Assembly: GCA_015655975.1 (NCBI GenBank) | Contig: DVEP01000040.1 | Span: forward strand, 1-64,000 | Reading direction: 5' to 3' | DNA length: 64,000 bases | Source: Eubacterium sp. | GTDB lineage: Bacteria > Bacillota > Clostridia > Oscillospirales > Acutalibacteraceae | Program-made: the position numbers and the translations under genes | The notes under the pieces: model-generated | What the model was told of the DNA's origin: nothing | Database searches by the model: none | Seen by the model: the letters and a program-made list of their open reading frames with translations, nothing else | Shown: positions 26,544 through 35,587 of the stretch, piece after piece | Position numbering within the stretch: the first letter of the stretch is position 1 | Layout of the letters: each line of letters opens with the position of its first letter

Positions 26544-28019
26544 ATGACAGATTTACAAATGCAGTCATATCTGCAAAAAATAGATGAAGTAAATGAGAAC
26601 GGCAAATACAGTCCGAATTGGGACAGTCTTGCCGAATATCCTGTTGCAAAGTGGTACAAAGAGGCAAAGTTCGGTGTATTTGTTCATTGGGGCGTTTTTA
26701 CCATTCCGGAGTACTTCAGCGAATGGTACCCGAGACTGATGTACTATAAAGGAAACCCTGTTTATTGGCATCATAAGAAGAAATACGGCAAAAATTTTAA
26801 TTACAGAGATTTTATTCCTATGTTTAAGCCAAAGCATTTTGATGCCGACGAAATAGTAAAAACAGTAAAAAACAGCGGTGCAAAGTTTATAATGCCTGTT
26901 GCCGAACATCACGACGGTATAAAACTTTACGACAGTAATTTGTCAGAGTGGACAACTTGTAAACTGCCTGTTAAAAGAGACTTTGTTGCCGAATATAAAA
27001 GCGCATGCGAAAAAAACGATATTGTTTTTTCTGCGTCATCGCACAGAGCAGAGCATTTTTGGTTTTTGAACGGCGGCAGAACCGTCGGCTTTAGAAATGA
27101 AACAGAAAATGAAGAGTACAGGGAACTTTACGGTGAGTGCGAAAATGTTTACAAAGCAAATAACCTGTACACTCTTTTGAAGCAGGAGCACGGAATAGAA
27201 CCAACTGAAAATTGGCTCAAAGATTGGCTTGTCTCATCTTGTGAATTGATAGATAAATACAAACCGTCTTCATTGTTTTTTGACTGGTGGGTTTCATATA
27301 GGGCTTTTCGTCCGTATATGAAAAAATTTCTTGCATACTATTACAATCGTTCTGTTGAATGGGGCAAAGAAGTTTGTGTATATTATAAGTCAGACGCTGT
27401 AATGTATAACTGCGCGATATTTGACCGTGAAAGAGGTCAGCTTGAAAATATCAGTCCGTATATTTGGCAGGGAGAAACCTCGACGGCATATAATTCGTGG
27501 AGTTATTGTACAACAAACCGTTTTAAAACAGCCGAAACTATTGCTTGCAATATGTTGGATGTTATTTCAAAAAACGGTTGTTTTGTACTTAATATAGGTC
27601 CAAAAGCAGACGGTTCAATATGCGAAGAAGAAATACAAATCTTAAATAAAATAGGCGAGTTTACCAAGACAAATGCAGAAGCAATCTGGGGTACTCAGCC
27701 ATACAAAGTTTTCGGTGAAGGCAAAAAGCAAAAAGGCGGTTCTTTCAATGAAAAATTCAGTTATACAGGCAGAGATTACCGCTTTACATGTAAAACAGGC
27801 ATTGTTTATGCTTTTGCGCTGAAGCCGAAAGGTAAAAGTGAGTTTAAAATTAAATCACTTGCCGACAGTATGGATTTGTTCCATTGTGTTATAAAAAACA
27901 TTTCTGTTCTCGGAAGTGAAGAAAAAGTTGAGTTTTCACAAAATAAAAAAGCTCTTACCATAAAAACACAAAAGATAAATTCATCAATGCCTGTTTGCTT
28001 TAAAATTGAGGTGGACTAA
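26544..28019 (+). CDS. Alpha-L-fucosidase, GH29
   Basis: This 491-aa protein is a GH29 retaining alpha-L-fucosidase. The substrate-pocket motifs are KFGVFVHWG (His48) and EHHDG (about 121-125). The nucleophile is Asp247 in SSLFFDWWV, and the family block NMLDVISKNGCFVLNIGPKADG follows. A small C-terminal beta-sandwich completes it. No signal peptide is present, so it acts in the cytoplasm. Known GH29 enzymes remove alpha-1,2/3/4/6-fucose from host glycans; the linkage cannot be read from the sequence. It lies alone after the P3 operon (78-bp gap) and converges with a GH95 gene, the two stop codons overlapping within the four bases CTAA. Confidence 0.93.
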   Translation: MTDLQMQSYLQKIDEVNENGKYSPNWDSLAEYPVAKWYKEAKFGVFVHWGVFTIPEYFSEWYPRLMYYKGNPVYWHHKKKYGKNFNYRDFIPMFKPKHFDADEIVKTVKNSGAKFIMPVAEHHDGIKLYDSNLSEWTTCKLPVKRDFVAEYKSACEKNDIVFSASSHRAEHFWFLNGGRTVGFRNETENEEYRELYGECENVYKANNLYTLLKQEHGIEPTENWLKDWLVSSCELIDKYKPSSLFFDWWVSYRAFRPYMKKFLAYYYNRSVEWGKEVCVYYKSDAVMYNCAIFDRERGQLENISPYIWQGETSTAYNSWSYCTTNRFKTAETIACNMLDVISKNGCFVLNIGPKADGSICEEEIQILNKIGEFTKTNAEAIWGTQPYKVFGEGKKQKGGSFNEKFSYTGRDYRFTCKTGIVYAFALKPKGKSEFKIKSLADSMDLFHCVIKNISVLGSEEKVEFSQNKKALTIKTQKINSSMPVCFKIEVD

Positions 28020-30190
28020 GAAAATATAATAAATTCTCCTTTTTTCATTATAAATTCTTTAGAGAAATATGATTGATTGTCAGTTTTTAAATGTGAAAGG
28101 TCATTTTCAATAATTATTTTGCAGTCTGCCGTCGCTTCCAATTTTAAATAAACAATTATTCCGTTTTTCATTTTACTGCTTACAAGAACTCCTCCGTATG
28201 CTCTGAATGTATCAAATTCAACATCTTTCCAACTTTCAGGTATGGCAGGAAAAAGTTTGATTTTTTCGCGTTCGCTGTAAAGGAGCATATTTTGGATTGC
28301 ATCTGTTGCTATAAAATTACCTTCAAGAGTAAATAAACGGTATTTCATTTTGAATTGCGTCATTTTTTTGTAATCGCCGTTAACATGAAAGCCGTTTGAT
28401 GTGCAGGTATATTCAAAAAAATCGTGAAGCATTTTGCAGGCGTTTTCTCCGTCGCTTTTGGCGATGTAAAGCTGCGCCATCCATCCAAATGAATAGCCGA
28501 CCCATTCGCTGATTCCGTGTTTTTCTAAGTCGGATATTGTATTGTCAATAATTTTTTTACTGTTTTCATCTGTATATTCAAGAGTTTTTAAGGGATAAAT
28601 TGACATACAGTGAGAATGATGTCGGTGAGAACAATAGGGGCTTTCGTCGGGACTCAGCATTAACACATTATTTTTGTCTATTGCAAGCGGTTCGAATTTT
28701 TTCAGATGCTGTTGCCATTCTGCCTGAGTTTGAATATCATTTAACATACCGCTTAAATGTATCATATCTTCTGCAAAATTACGCATAAGAGCTAAATCAT
28801 AGTTGGAATTGGGTGTGAGCCAAGATTTGATTGTGTTATCGTGGATTTCCGGTGATGATGAAAGCGGAAGTTTATAAAAACCATTGTTTTCTTTCAAAAT
28901 GCCTAATAAAAACTTTCCTACTTCTCTCATATAGTTGTATATTTTATGGATATATGTATCGTTTTGTGTAAAATAGCAATATCTTGCCATTATTTGACAA
29001 AGCCAAAGTTGATTTGTAGGAGAAAGCGCGTATTGACACCAACCGCCTAAAGCGTGTCCTTCTATATCCATGACAGATGGCAAACAAATTCCGTCGGTTT
29101 TGTAAAAGTTTTTTGCAAAGTTATTTCCTGCTTGAGACATATTGAGTAAATAGTCAATAAAGCATTCGCCCTGTTCCAAACGATTTGCTTTCAAGTAACT
29201 TGTGTAAGACATCTGTGTATTTAAATCGTGATGATAGTCGCCTTTCCAAGGGGGCAGAGAATTATTATCGGCTGTCCAAACGCCTTGAAGAGGCATCGGG
29301 CAGCAATTTTTACGACTGCAGGAACCTAATAAATAGTTGTTTAAATACCATTGCTTTTCCAAAAGTTTGTCAGGTAAAGAAACAGTGCTTTTGCTCCAAT
29401 ATTCAGACCACCATTTGCAGTGCTCATTAAAAGCGGAATTATATCCGTTTTTTATTGCTTTTTCAAGTATTTTACGGCATTCATCAACGAAATTTGTACT
29501 TTTTCCTACTCCTACGGTATAAGCAATTATTGTTTTGCCGTCAATTTCTGTTTTAGCCGTCATAATACCGTAAAATCTATCGTCGGTCGGCTGAATAAAA
29601 TATTGATATTCTATTTCTTTATTCTTTTCAGTAAAAAATTCAGCAACAGGATAATGAAGATTTTTCAGAGTTTGCGTTATTCCTCTGAAACGCCTTTGAA
29701 AAATCGGTTTTTTTGGTTTTCCGTATTTTGGATTTTCAATGTTTACCTTTATATCGGTTTTGTTAATTTCCATTATTCCGTAATTTTCGCAGGCGTGTAA
29801 AAATGTTTTCAGTCGAATATTTCCTGCCGATAAAGATGCTTCGGCAGTTTCAAAAGAAAGATTTGAAACAACATTTTCACTGACTCCTAAATCTAATATG
29901 ATTTTGCCTGCCGGAAGTTTTGTAGGCGTTACATTGTTATAGCAGTCATCATATTTTTTTCTCAGTTGTTTTAATTTTTTATTTTTTACTAAGTCTTGAA
30001 TGTTTTGATAACAAAAGTTATTTTGATTTTCGGGCGGATTTGAGCAGTCCCAAATACCGCCTTTGTCCATACTTAAACGAAGACTGTTTGAAGTATTCCA
30101 AATTAAACAGCCTATATCGCCGTTTCCGAGCGGTATTGCTTCATCCCAATTTGTAATAGTGCTGTCATTGTGAAGCGATTTTGTGTCCAT
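28016..30190 (-). CDS. GH95-like glycosidase, divergent member
   Basis: This 724-aa protein has the GH95 layout: N-terminal WDEAIPLGNGDIGCLIW, the barrel block MPLQGVWTADNNSLPPWKGDYHHDLNTQMSY, SSSPEIHDN, HRHHSHCMSIYP, and the C-terminal FTLEGNFIATDAIQNML. GH95 enzymes are inverting alpha-1,2-L-fucosidases, with some alpha-L-galactosidases. Several blocks differ from the canonical family and from the second GH95 here (35584): the approach to the active site reads GSCSRKNCCP, and DYHHDLNTQ replaces NYTVNINTQ. Specificity may therefore differ. No signal peptide is present. It is transcribed on the minus strand from P4, divergent from the DUF5107-TPR operon. Confidence 0.8.
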   Translation of the reverse strand: MDTKSLHNDSTITNWDEAIPLGNGDIGCLIWNTSNSLRLSMDKGGIWDCSNPPENQNNFCYQNIQDLVKNKKLKQLRKKYDDCYNNVTPTKLPAGKIILDLGVSENVVSNLSFETAEASLSAGNIRLKTFLHACENYGIMEINKTDIKVNIENPKYGKPKKPIFQRRFRGITQTLKNLHYPVAEFFTEKNKEIEYQYFIQPTDDRFYGIMTAKTEIDGKTIIAYTVGVGKSTNFVDECRKILEKAIKNGYNSAFNEHCKWWSEYWSKSTVSLPDKLLEKQWYLNNYLLGSCSRKNCCPMPLQGVWTADNNSLPPWKGDYHHDLNTQMSYTSYLKANRLEQGECFIDYLLNMSQAGNNFAKNFYKTDGICLPSVMDIEGHALGGWCQYALSPTNQLWLCQIMARYCYFTQNDTYIHKIYNYMREVGKFLLGILKENNGFYKLPLSSSPEIHDNTIKSWLTPNSNYDLALMRNFAEDMIHLSGMLNDIQTQAEWQQHLKKFEPLAIDKNNVLMLSPDESPYCSHRHHSHCMSIYPLKTLEYTDENSKKIIDNTISDLEKHGISEWVGYSFGWMAQLYIAKSDGENACKMLHDFFEYTCTSNGFHVNGDYKKMTQFKMKYRLFTLEGNFIATDAIQNMLLYSEREKIKLFPAIPESWKDVEFDTFRAYGGVLVSSKMKNGIIVYLKLEATADCKIIIENDLSHLKTDNQSYFSKEFIMKKGEFIIFS

Positions 30191-30232
30191 ATTTATTTCT
30201 CCTATTTTTAATATATTCTAAAATATATTGTT

Positions 30233-30290
30233 ATTATACATTAAAAGTATATTTACTGCTTTTGAAAATGTATCAAATTATTTAGATATT
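30233..30290 (-). promoter_or_regulatory. AraC-type operator and promoter P4 (GH95, minus strand)
   Basis: On the minus strand, half-sites TATCTAAATA (starting 30288) and TTTCAAAAGC (starting 30267) are 21 bp apart, each with one or more mismatches to TTTCTAAA. TATAAT (30238-30233) begins 29 bp after the proximal one, the same geometry as P1-P3 and P5. Confidence 0.6.
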
Positions 30291-30342
30291 CTGCTTTTTT
30301 TGTTTTTTGTAAAACGATTTTGTGATATGATGTTATATGATA

Positions 30343-30401
30343 GGATTTCTAAAATTTTAGATAGATTTTCTAAATTATTCATTTGTATATAACTGTATAA
30401 T
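30343..30401 (+). promoter_or_regulatory. AraC-type operator and promoter P5 (DUF5107-TPR / GH129 / GH95 operon)
   Basis: Half-sites TTTCTAAAATT (30346) and TTTCTAAATTA (30367) are 21 bp apart, and TATAAT (30396-30401) starts 29 bp after the second. The left flank ATGATAGGATTTCTAAA is identical to P3. Confidence 0.78.
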
Positions 30402-30441
30402 TATATACAAATATTTATTGTTAAAGTGAGGTAAAATTCGT

Positions 30442-33400
30442 ATGTTTTCGAAAGTTAAAGTTTGGGAAGAGGAAATTACTATTCCCACATACAATATAGG
30501 TGAACCTGACAGAAACCCAATGTTTCTTGAAAAAAGAGTTTATCAGGGCTCTTCGGGTAAAGTGTATCCTCATTCTGTTATAGATAAAATTTACGATACA
30601 AAAACAGATAAAAAATATAAAGCTGTATTTCTTGAAAATGATTATATAAAAGTTATGCTTTTGCCTGAAATAGGCGGCAGAATACAGCGTGCAACAGATA
30701 AAACAAACGGCTACGAGTTTGTTTACTATAATCATGTTATTAAGCCTGCTTTAGTGGGCCTTGCAGGACCGTGGATTTCAGGAGGAATTGAGTTTAACTG
30801 GCCTCAACATCATCGTCCGAGTACATTTGACCCTGTTGATTACAAGTATTTTAAAAATGACGACGGCTCGGCAACCGTTATAATGAGCGAAATAGAAAAT
30901 ATGTTTCGTACAAAAGGTATGGCTCGTTTTACGCTTTATCCTGACAGTACATATATAGAAATTAAAGCACAGTTATATAACCGTACAGATGTACCGCAAA
31001 CATTTTTGTGGTGGGCAAACCCTGCCGTTGCAGTTAATGACGATACTCGCAGTATTTTCCCGCCCGATGTTACAACGGTTATGGACCACGGTAAGCGTGC
31101 GTCTTCAACTTTTCCGATAGCAACCGGAACATATTACAAAGTTGATTACAGCAAAGGCGTTGATATTTCGCGCTATAAAAATCTTCCTGTTCCTACATCG
31201 TATATGGCTGCTAAATCTGATTATAATTTCGTAGGCGGATATGACGACGGCGTAAATGCAGGCATTCTTCATTATGCAGACCATCATGTTTCTCCGGGTA
31301 AAAAACAGTGGACTTGGGGATGCGGAGATTTCGGTAAGGCATGGGACAGAAATTTGACCGATGAAGACGGTCCGTATGTTGAATTGATGACAGGTTGTTT
31401 TACTGACAATCAACCCGATTTCACTTTTATTGCGCCTATGGAAGAAAAGCGTTTTACTCAATATTTTATGCCGTATAAAGAAATAGGCACGGTTCATAAT
31501 GCAACAAAAGACCTTGCAATGAATTTTGAAAACAAAGCGGTAAATCTGTACGCTTCGGGCAATGTAGGTAAAATCGAAATACAGGCAATCTCAGACAGTA
31601 AAAGAATTCAAAGTAAAACTGTTGAACTGTTGCCGAGTGAAACAGCAAAAATAGAAATAGAAAATGCCGAAAATACAGATGAAATAAGAATTGTTAAAAA
31701 CGGCAGATTGTATTTAAATTATTTTGTGAACGGCAAAAAGCAAGAACTCACTCCTCCGGCAGTGTGTCCGCCTGAACCAAAAGACTGTAAAACAACAGAG
31801 GACTTGTATTTGTACGGTCTTCATATTGAACAGTATCGCCATGCAACATATCTTGCAGAAGACTACTATTTGGAAGGTCTTAAAAGAGATGATACGGACA
31901 TCAGACTAAACAACGCATACGGACTATTGTTGTTTAAGAGAGGCGAATTTGCTAAGAGTGAAAAGTATTTTAATAAAGCAATAGAAAAATTGACGCGCTC
32001 AAATCCAAATCCATACGACAGTGAGCCGTATTACAATTTAGGTTTGTCTTTGTTCTATCAAAACAAATTTGACGAAAGTTACGACGCTTTTTATAAATCT
32101 GCTTGGAGCAATGCATGTCAGGAGTCGGCTTTTTATTTTCTTGCTTGTATTTCTGCAAGAAACGGCGAATACGACACTGCGCTTGAGCATGTTGAAAATG
32201 CTATTATAAAAAACGGCAGAAACTATAAAGCACGCAATCTTAAAGCTCTTATTTTGCTTAAACTCGGTAAAAATGACGAGGCTGTTGCAATTGCAAAAGA
32301 AACAAATATTCTTGACCCTATTGACTTTGTAAGTCGCAGAATTTTGGGCGAAAAACTTCAAATGCGCGTTGATACTGCTATCGAAATTGCGCTTGAATAT
32401 AAGACGGGCGGATTTTATGAAGAAGCAGTTGAACTGTTGCTTGAATCAAATTCAGATTATCCTCTTGTACATTATCATCTTGCTGATTTATATAGAATTA
32501 TCGGCAATCAGGAAAAATCGCAATACCATCTTGCTCAGGCAGAAAAAGCAGACAGTTATCTTTGCTTCCCGCACAGACTTGACGATATGGTTGTTCTTGA
32601 AAGTGCATTGCGTGAAACAGACGATAACGCTATGGCAAACTATTATCTCGGCTGTCTTTATTATGATAAAAAACGATATGATGAGGCGATTGAATGTTGG
32701 GAAAACACAACTGCAAAAAATTCAAAATTTCCAACGGCATATCGTAACCTTGCGCTTGCATATTACAATAAAAAATTTGATGAAAAGTCAGCGGTAAAAG
32801 CTCTTGAAACAGCATTCAGTCTCGACAAAACAGACGCCCGCGTTTTAATGGAACTTGACCAACTCTACAAAAAAACTCAAGTACCTGTAAAAGACAGACT
32901 TTCATTTTTACAAAACTATTCAGAACTCGTTGATTTTCGAGACGATTTATATACCGAGTATGTAACTCTTTTAAATCTCAACGGTAAGTACGAAGACGCG
33001 CTGAATTGTCTTATGTCTCACAGTTTTCATCCGTGGGAAGGCGGAGAGGGCAAAGCGCCTACGCAATATATTGCTTCTCTTTGCTCTTTGGCAAAGTTTG
33101 AATTTGACAATAACGAACCCGAAAAAGCTATTTCACTTTTAAATCGTACATTTGAATATCCTCACAATTTAGGTGAAGGTAAACTTTACGGAGCACAGGA
33201 AAATCTGCAAAACTATTTGCTCGGGCTTGCTTATGAAAAGATGAACAACTCAATCAAGGCAAACGAGTGTTTTGAAAAAGCATCTTTGGGACTTTCCGAG
33301 CCTCAAAGCGCTATGTATTATAATGACCAACCGCCTGAAACAATTTTCTGTCAGGGACTCGCTTTGCTTAAACTCGGCAGAAAAGATGAAGCAAATGTTC

Positions 33401-33654
33401 GATTTGATAAACTTATTTCTTATGCGGAAAAACATATAGATGACAATGTTAAAATAGATTATTTTGCGGTATCGCTTCCTGATTTTCTTGTCTTTGATGA
33501 AAATTTGAACAAGAAAAATAAAGTTCACTGTTTGTTTATGAAAGCACTCGGTCTGCTTGGAAAAGGCGAAAACTCTACAGAAACATTTGACAATGTTTTT
33601 TCACTTGACAACTGCCATTTTGCAGCAAACTTATACAAAATACTCTTTTTCTGA
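30442..33654 (+). CDS. Large DUF5107 - TPR repeat protein
   Basis: This 1070-aa protein has a DUF5107 beta-supersandwich at about residues 45-430 (YIKVMLLPEIGGRIQRATDK, GPWISGGIEFNWPQHHRPS, FLWWANPAVAV, KKQWTWGCGDFGKAWDRNLTDEDGPYVELMTG), followed by about 600 residues of TPR helices (for example AYGLLLFKRGEFAKSEKYFNKAI, YYNLGLSLFYQNKFDESYDAF). The conserved Trp, His and Glu positions look like a sugar pocket. There is no signal peptide, so it is cytoplasmic. Function is not established. It may be an unrecognised glycosidase or a mutarotase-like protein, with the TPRs as scaffold. It heads the P5 operon, 16 bp before GH129, and is probably one of the most strongly induced genes of the regulon. 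Confidence 0.75.
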   Translation: MFSKVKVWEEEITIPTYNIGEPDRNPMFLEKRVYQGSSGKVYPHSVIDKIYDTKTDKKYKAVFLENDYIKVMLLPEIGGRIQRATDKTNGYEFVYYNHVIKPALVGLAGPWISGGIEFNWPQHHRPSTFDPVDYKYFKNDDGSATVIMSEIENMFRTKGMARFTLYPDSTYIEIKAQLYNRTDVPQTFLWWANPAVAVNDDTRSIFPPDVTTVMDHGKRASSTFPIATGTYYKVDYSKGVDISRYKNLPVPTSYMAAKSDYNFVGGYDDGVNAGILHYADHHVSPGKKQWTWGCGDFGKAWDRNLTDEDGPYVELMTGCFTDNQPDFTFIAPMEEKRFTQYFMPYKEIGTVHNATKDLAMNFENKAVNLYASGNVGKIEIQAISDSKRIQSKTVELLPSETAKIEIENAENTDEIRIVKNGRLYLNYFVNGKKQELTPPAVCPPEPKDCKTTEDLYLYGLHIEQYRHATYLAEDYYLEGLKRDDTDIRLNNAYGLLLFKRGEFAKSEKYFNKAIEKLTRSNPNPYDSEPYYNLGLSLFYQNKFDESYDAFYKSAWSNACQESAFYFLACISARNGEYDTALEHVENAIIKNGRNYKARNLKALILLKLGKNDEAVAIAKETNILDPIDFVSRRILGEKLQMRVDTAIEIALEYKTGGFYEEAVELLLESNSDYPLVHYHLADLYRIIGNQEKSQYHLAQAEKADSYLCFPHRLDDMVVLESALRETDDNAMANYYLGCLYYDKKRYDEAIECWENTTAKNSKFPTAYRNLALAYYNKKFDEKSAVKALETAFSLDKTDARVLMELDQLYKKTQVPVKDRLSFLQNYSELVDFRDDLYTEYVTLLNLNGKYEDALNCLMSHSFHPWEGGEGKAPTQYIASLCSLAKFEFDNNEPEKAISLLNRTFEYPHNLGEGKLYGAQENLQNYLLGLAYEKMNNSIKANECFEKASLGLSEPQSAMYYNDQPPETIFCQGLALLKLGRKDEANVRFDKLISYAEKHIDDNVKIDYFAVSLPDFLVFDENLNKKNKVHCLFMKALGLLGKGENSTETFDNVFSLDNCHFAANLYKILFF

Positions 33655-33670
33655 TTAAGGGGAATTATTT

Positions 33671-35587
33671 ATGAAAAACAGTAAAATAGAATTAAAAGTA
33701 AATGAATTGACCGGCGACTATGAAGTTGTACATAAAGGCTTTTCATGGGTTAGCGACGGAAGAGCACCATATATAATCATTCGTAAAAAAGTCGGAAATA
33801 AATATATCAGTACATACCGAACACTTTTTTCAGCAATGAAGAAAAATTTTGAATATTCAAAATCTAAAATTGTAACAAAACTTTCGGGATATATAGCTTT
33901 TGGCAAAGTTCTTGATTTTACTTTGATTTTAACTGCAAAGATTACAAATGAAAATACTGTTGAATTTTCAATTAAAGCAGAAAATGAAACCGGTTTTGAT
34001 ATTCAGTCAGTTTACTTTCCGGCGCCTTTCAATTCAAAGAAAAAAGGTCAGTATTCATACCATGTTGACGCGATGCGTCAGGGATTTATTTTGCCTGACG
34101 GATATAAAAAGAATTTTCTTTCAACTTTTGGTTTTGCAAACTATATCAGGAAAATTAATACAGGCGATTGCTATATGCCGATTTGGGGCAGGGTGTGCGA
34201 CGGACATACATTTACTGCTATTGTCGATACGCCTTATGATGCCTGTATGTTTTCAGCTTTCGGAAAACACGGCGCGTTTGTCAACTCTGTTCATTGGTTG
34301 TCATCTCTCGGTAAACTTTCATACGAAAGAAAGATAAAGTTTATTTTTCACGAGAAAGGCGACTATAATACCGTTGCAAAAGATTACAGACAATATCTTA
34401 TTGATAACGGACAGTTCGTTTCGATAGATGATAAAATCAAGAAAAACAACAACATAAAAAAACTTATCGGCTGTCCTGTTCTGCATCATAAAATTTATTC
34501 AAAAATAAATGAAAAATCTAAGTTTTACGATAAAAACGGTACAAACGAAATTTTGTATGCTACATTTTACGAGCGTGCAAAACAGATGCAAAAATTCAAA
34601 GAATGCGGTCTTGATAAACTCTATATTCATACTGACGGTTGGGGAAAAGAAGGTTACGACAATATTCATCCGTACATTCTTCCGCCGTGCGAAGAAGCAG
34701 GCGGTTGGGATGGTTTGAAAGAGTTTGCGAAAGTCAGCAGAGATTTAGGCTATATATTTGCTCTGCATGACCAATATCGAGATTTTTATTATTCTTCACC
34801 TGTTTTTGATATAAATAAGGCTGTTACAAAAATTGACGGTTCACACCCATATTGCTCAATTTGGGACGGCGGTGAACATACTTTCCTTTGTTCTTCTCAA
34901 GCCCTTGAATTTGTGAAGAAAACATATGCAGAACTCGAGGAAAACGGTATAGATGTTCAGGGTGCATATCTTGATGTTTTTTCTGTAATGAACGGCGATG
35001 AGTGCTTTAATCCGAAACATAAAGTTACAAGAGAAGAAAGCATAAAACATCGTGCCGAATGTTTTGATTATCTAAATGATAAAGGTATGATTATGTCGTC
35101 TGAAGAACCGGCAATGCAGTTGCTGAACCATCTGGCTCTTGTTCATCACGGACCGTTTACACTGAGACCGCAGGTGGACGGTCAGGCGGTCGGAATACCC
35201 GTTCCTTTAGGCAGTTTGGTATTTCATGATTGTATAATGATTCCTTGGGATTGGTGGAATAACTGGGGCATACCGAAAGGCGACAGCGGTAGTTTGTATT
35301 GCGTTTTGAATGCAGGTATGCCGTACTTTCACCCATATATAGAAGAAAATACAAAAATAGGCAATGACAATCGTTCTGCCGATACAAGTATGCTCTCGGA
35401 TGATGAGTTGAAAAAAGAAATCAATCGTGTTAAAGTCCTTTCAAACTTACAGGAGAAACTATATAATAAAGAAATGGTTAAGCACGAATTTATAGGCTCT
35501 TACAGACGACAAAAAACAACTTATTCGGACGGAACAACAGTTACGGTAGATTTAGACTCTGATACTTATGAAATAGGAGTTTTATGA
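33671..35587 (+). CDS. GH129-like alpha-N-acetylgalactosaminidase
   Basis: This 638-aa protein looks like GH129, the intracellular alpha-N-acetylgalactosaminidases known from bifidobacteria that cleave GalNAc-alpha-Ser/Thr (Tn antigen). An N-terminal beta domain (1-230) precedes a barrel with LYIHTDGWGKEGYD, FALHDQYRDFYY, GAYLDVFSV and MIMSSEEPA. By count the Asp of AYLD is residue 435 and the first Glu of SSEEP is residue 478, which matches from memory the nucleophile and acid/base positions reported for the B. bifidum enzyme. No signal peptide is present. AAGGGGAAT precedes the ATG, and its stop overlaps the next GH95 start. With GH101-like, GH110 and GH95 genes nearby, mucin O-glycan breakdown is a consistent role. 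Confidence 0.72.
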   Translation: MKNSKIELKVNELTGDYEVVHKGFSWVSDGRAPYIIIRKKVGNKYISTYRTLFSAMKKNFEYSKSKIVTKLSGYIAFGKVLDFTLILTAKITNENTVEFSIKAENETGFDIQSVYFPAPFNSKKKGQYSYHVDAMRQGFILPDGYKKNFLSTFGFANYIRKINTGDCYMPIWGRVCDGHTFTAIVDTPYDACMFSAFGKHGAFVNSVHWLSSLGKLSYERKIKFIFHEKGDYNTVAKDYRQYLIDNGQFVSIDDKIKKNNNIKKLIGCPVLHHKIYSKINEKSKFYDKNGTNEILYATFYERAKQMQKFKECGLDKLYIHTDGWGKEGYDNIHPYILPPCEEAGGWDGLKEFAKVSRDLGYIFALHDQYRDFYYSSPVFDINKAVTKIDGSHPYCSIWDGGEHTFLCSSQALEFVKKTYAELEENGIDVQGAYLDVFSVMNGDECFNPKHKVTREESIKHRAECFDYLNDKGMIMSSEEPAMQLLNHLALVHHGPFTLRPQVDGQAVGIPVPLGSLVFHDCIMIPWDWWNNWGIPKGDSGSLYCVLNAGMPYFHPYIEENTKIGNDNRSADTSMLSDDELKKEINRVKVLSNLQEKLYNKEMVKHEFIGSYRRQKTTYSDGTTVTVDLDSDTYEIGVL

